This document shows, one piece after another, positions 31,381-33,004 of a stretch of 33,004 bases of DNA (positions are counted from its first letter, which is position 1; every line of letters starts with the position of its first letter). The position numbers and the translations under genes are program-made. The DNA comes from Betaproteobacteria bacterium HGW-Betaproteobacteria-16 (GTDB lineage Bacteria > Pseudomonadota > Gammaproteobacteria > Burkholderiales > Burkholderiaceae_C). The DNA is taken from the NCBI GenBank assembly GCA_002840835.1, contig PHCQ01000057.1, positions 1-33,004 on the forward strand, read 5' to 3'. Below the pieces are notes generated by a model that did not search any database, was not told the DNA's origin, and saw only the letters and a list, made by a program, of their open reading frames with translations.

Positions 31381-32265
31381 ATGCGATTCGGAACATGGCG
31401 TATTTGCGGATGGTGGGCGCTGCTGATCGCCCCACAGGTGCTCTGGGCGCAGGCCGCGCAGCAGGTGCAGATTGCGTACCGCGTGCAGCCCGGCATCGAC
31501 TGGATATCCGATCTCACCACCGACGCCATGATGTCGTTCACCGTGGTCGAAGACCGTGGCATCGTGGCCAAGAGCGCCGAGCGGGGGGTGCGGTTTCCTG
31601 CCCAGGCCAACCTGGTCAACCGCCAGAGCGTGCGCCACACCACTTCGGCCGCGGCGCCAGACGGTAGCTTCACGGTGGATCTGGCATTTCTGTCCAAGAG
31701 CGCAGCGGTTCGCGACGCCGACGGACAGGAACACGTGATGGCAGACGAGTCCTCGCTGGTGGGCAGCCGCGTGCAGGCCAAGGCGATGGCCAATGGCCAC
31801 ATTGACGCGCAGACCATGCAGATCACGGGCGCGCCGGAGGAAAAGACAGCCTTGATCCGTCCGGTGTTTCAGGCCATGCTGGAGCAAATGGGCGCGCTGG
31901 AGAACGTGTCGCTCAGCACCGACCAGGGGGCCTCCCAGCGTGTCGAGCTCACGTTGCCCATCGGGGGCATCACCAGTGTGGCCATCGGCATGGATATCAA
32001 CTACAAGCTGGTGGACATCAAGGAAGACATCGCCGAGATTGACATGGTGTATGTGATGGACTTCGGCACACCAGACAAGCCCATGCGCATCAAGGCCCAC
32101 GGCAGTGGGGCGGGAGCCATGCGCTACGACACGCAGCGCCAGCTGATCCTCTCCACGACCGACCATTCCCTGATGGACATGGAGCTGGAGATGCCGGAAG
32201 GCGTGATCAAGGTCCAGGTGATGAACCAGCAAAAGCAGGTGGCCCGGCTGGCTGAGGGGCCATAG
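31381..32265 (+). CDS. Exported protein of unknown function
   Basis: This is a 294-residue protein with a Sec signal peptide (1-23, ending VLWA). The mature part is beta-rich, with motifs VEDRGIVAKSAERGVRFPAQ and DMVYVMDFGTPDKPMRIKAHGSG, and resembles DUF6263-like periplasmic proteins by general character only. No catalytic motif is seen. The start at 31381 gives a clean signal peptide. It is separated from the sen genes by 285 bases, so co-transcription is uncertain. Confidence 0.7.
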   Translation: MRFGTWRICGWWALLIAPQVLWAQAAQQVQIAYRVQPGIDWISDLTTDAMMSFTVVEDRGIVAKSAERGVRFPAQANLVNRQSVRHTTSAAAPDGSFTVDLAFLSKSAAVRDADGQEHVMADESSLVGSRVQAKAMANGHIDAQTMQITGAPEEKTALIRPVFQAMLEQMGALENVSLSTDQGASQRVELTLPIGGITSVAIGMDINYKLVDIKEDIAEIDMVYVMDFGTPDKPMRIKAHGSGAGAMRYDTQRQLILSTTDHSLMDMELEMPEGVIKVQVMNQQKQVARLAEGP

Positions 32266-32467
32266 GCCCTGTTCCCTGACCTTTCCTATTTCGACCTGCT
32301 TCTCGACATCCACACCTGCTCATGACGCGCCACCTGACCATCAGGGTCTGCACCCACCGCCTGACCCGACGCGCCGACGCTTGCGAGCTGAGGCAGCGCG
32401 CGGGCACAGAGCCACTGTCACCGCTTCAGAGAGCTTGCCTGGAGCGGCTTCGGGCGCGTGTGGCCGC

Positions 32468-32797
32468 ATGAGGATCTGTTCCACGGCCGGCGTCTTCGGA
32501 ACGATGCTGGCGGCCTATGGGCTGGTCCTGTCGCCCGCGCTGTTTTTTAACGGCTACCTGGACTCGCCGGTGGGTGTGCTGGTGCTGATGCCCTACCTCA
32601 GCGTCTACCTGTTTCACTCAGCCGGCGTGCCGGGGTTGCTGATGAATGACGGCGCATGCGGATGGGGCTGGTGCGCGCCCACGGTGTTCGGCTGGGGGTT
32701 TCTGGCCGTGGTGTGGGTCGTTCTGGCCTGGGGGGTGGCGCATCTGCTGGCCCGCCTGTGCGCTGCCCGGCGCAGCTCAGAAGTGTCGACGGATTGA
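32468..32797 (+). CDS. Small integral membrane protein of unknown function
   Basis: This 109-residue protein has three probable membrane segments (about 6-28, 35-52 and 72-97) and a short basic C-terminal tail. A Gly/Trp/Cys-rich loop (CGWGWCAP) lies between the second and third segments; its paired cysteines could be structural. I chose the ATG at 32468 since upstream in-frame residues are Arg/Ala-rich and do not look conserved. No family is recognised. The 200 bases before it show no gene. Confidence 0.55.
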   Translation: MRICSTAGVFGTMLAAYGLVLSPALFFNGYLDSPVGVLVLMPYLSVYLFHSAGVPGLLMNDGACGWGWCAPTVFGWGFLAVVWVVLAWGVAHLLARLCAARRSSEVSTD

Positions 32798-32919
32798 TAC
32801 CTGCTGCCTTCATCGCCGGCCGCCGACAATGGGTTGCGGTGAATGTGATTCAATGGCTGGCTTTGTTCAACGCCCTGGCAGCCGCGAAACTGCGGGCCTG
32901 CCGACCACTGGAGAAAATT

Positions 32920-33004
32920 GTGAACCCCACCCGACTCGTTGCCGTTGTGCTCATCATTGCAGGCGCGCTCGCGCTGGCCTATGGCGGTTTCAGCTACACC
33001 AAGG
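32920..33004 (+). CDS. Start of a small membrane protein (cut by window end)
   Basis: A GTG start preceded by GGAG (six bases) opens a frame of 28 codons that runs off the window. The residues form one clear membrane helix, VAVVLIIAGALALAYGGFSY. This wording resembles small inner-membrane proteins of about 70-130 residues often labelled DUF3185 or hypothetical. The end and true length are unseen. Confidence 0.6.
   Translation, partial: MNPTRLVAVVLIIAGALALAYGGFSYTK

Overview
The window is GC-rich, densely coded DNA from what looks like a betaproteobacterium of the Comamonadaceae (Hydrogenophaga/Variovorax-like). I infer this from protein character, the TRAP-linked aldarate pathway, the sen/egt gene set and a GC-rich palindromic repeat of a type I associate with that family. 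No genes for tRNA, rRNA, CRISPR or phage were seen. A stub of an IS3-type insertion sequence lies at the left edge, followed by about 570 bases of apparently degenerate sequence.

Region 1 (668-14228) is an oxidative uronate/aldarate catabolic locus. Leftward genes, in order of transcription, are uronate dehydrogenase, an SMP-30 lactonase, a TRAP transporter (DctP, DctQ, DctM), glucarate dehydratase, 5-dehydro-4-deoxyglucarate dehydratase, galactarate dehydratase and aldose 1-epimerase. Divergent from them are a FadR-type GntR regulator, alpha-ketoglutaric semialdehyde dehydrogenase and an EamA permease. Together they would convert galacturonate or glucuronate to 2-oxoglutarate. A FadR-like operator lies in the divergent intergenic region and a second copy lies inside the udh gene. 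Galactarate dehydratase carries about 30 extra residues encoded by an in-frame copy of the dispersed repeat.

Region 2 (14352-17703) is a leftward sulfur operon: an ArsR-rhodanese fusion regulator with a palindromic operator just upstream of its start, a persulfide-dioxygenase-like metallo-beta-lactamase protein, an MFS permease and a periplasmic rhodanese. It probably handles sulfide or persulfide.

Region 3 (17834-31095) is the most interesting part. It encodes an NnrU-like membrane protein, a PQQ-type sugar dehydrogenase overlapping egtB, a PhnD/C/E/E ABC transporter whose binding protein resembles the putative selenate (not phosphonate) clade, a YHS lipoprotein of a family that includes selenoproteins, EgtD, a BamE-like small protein, and then SenA, SenB and selenophosphate synthetase (SelD/SenC), followed by a thioesterase-like protein. 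The gene set predicts selenium uptake, activation to selenophosphate, selenosugar synthesis and coupling to hercynine to give selenoneine, beside the ergothioneine enzymes that share hercynine. senA and senB diverge with overlapping 5' ends.

Region 4 (31381-33004) has an exported protein of unknown function, a small membrane protein and the start of another small membrane protein cut by the window edge.

The GC-rich repeat recurs at least six times. Five of these copies sit 3-9 bases after stop codons, all in the same orientation relative to the gene they follow.
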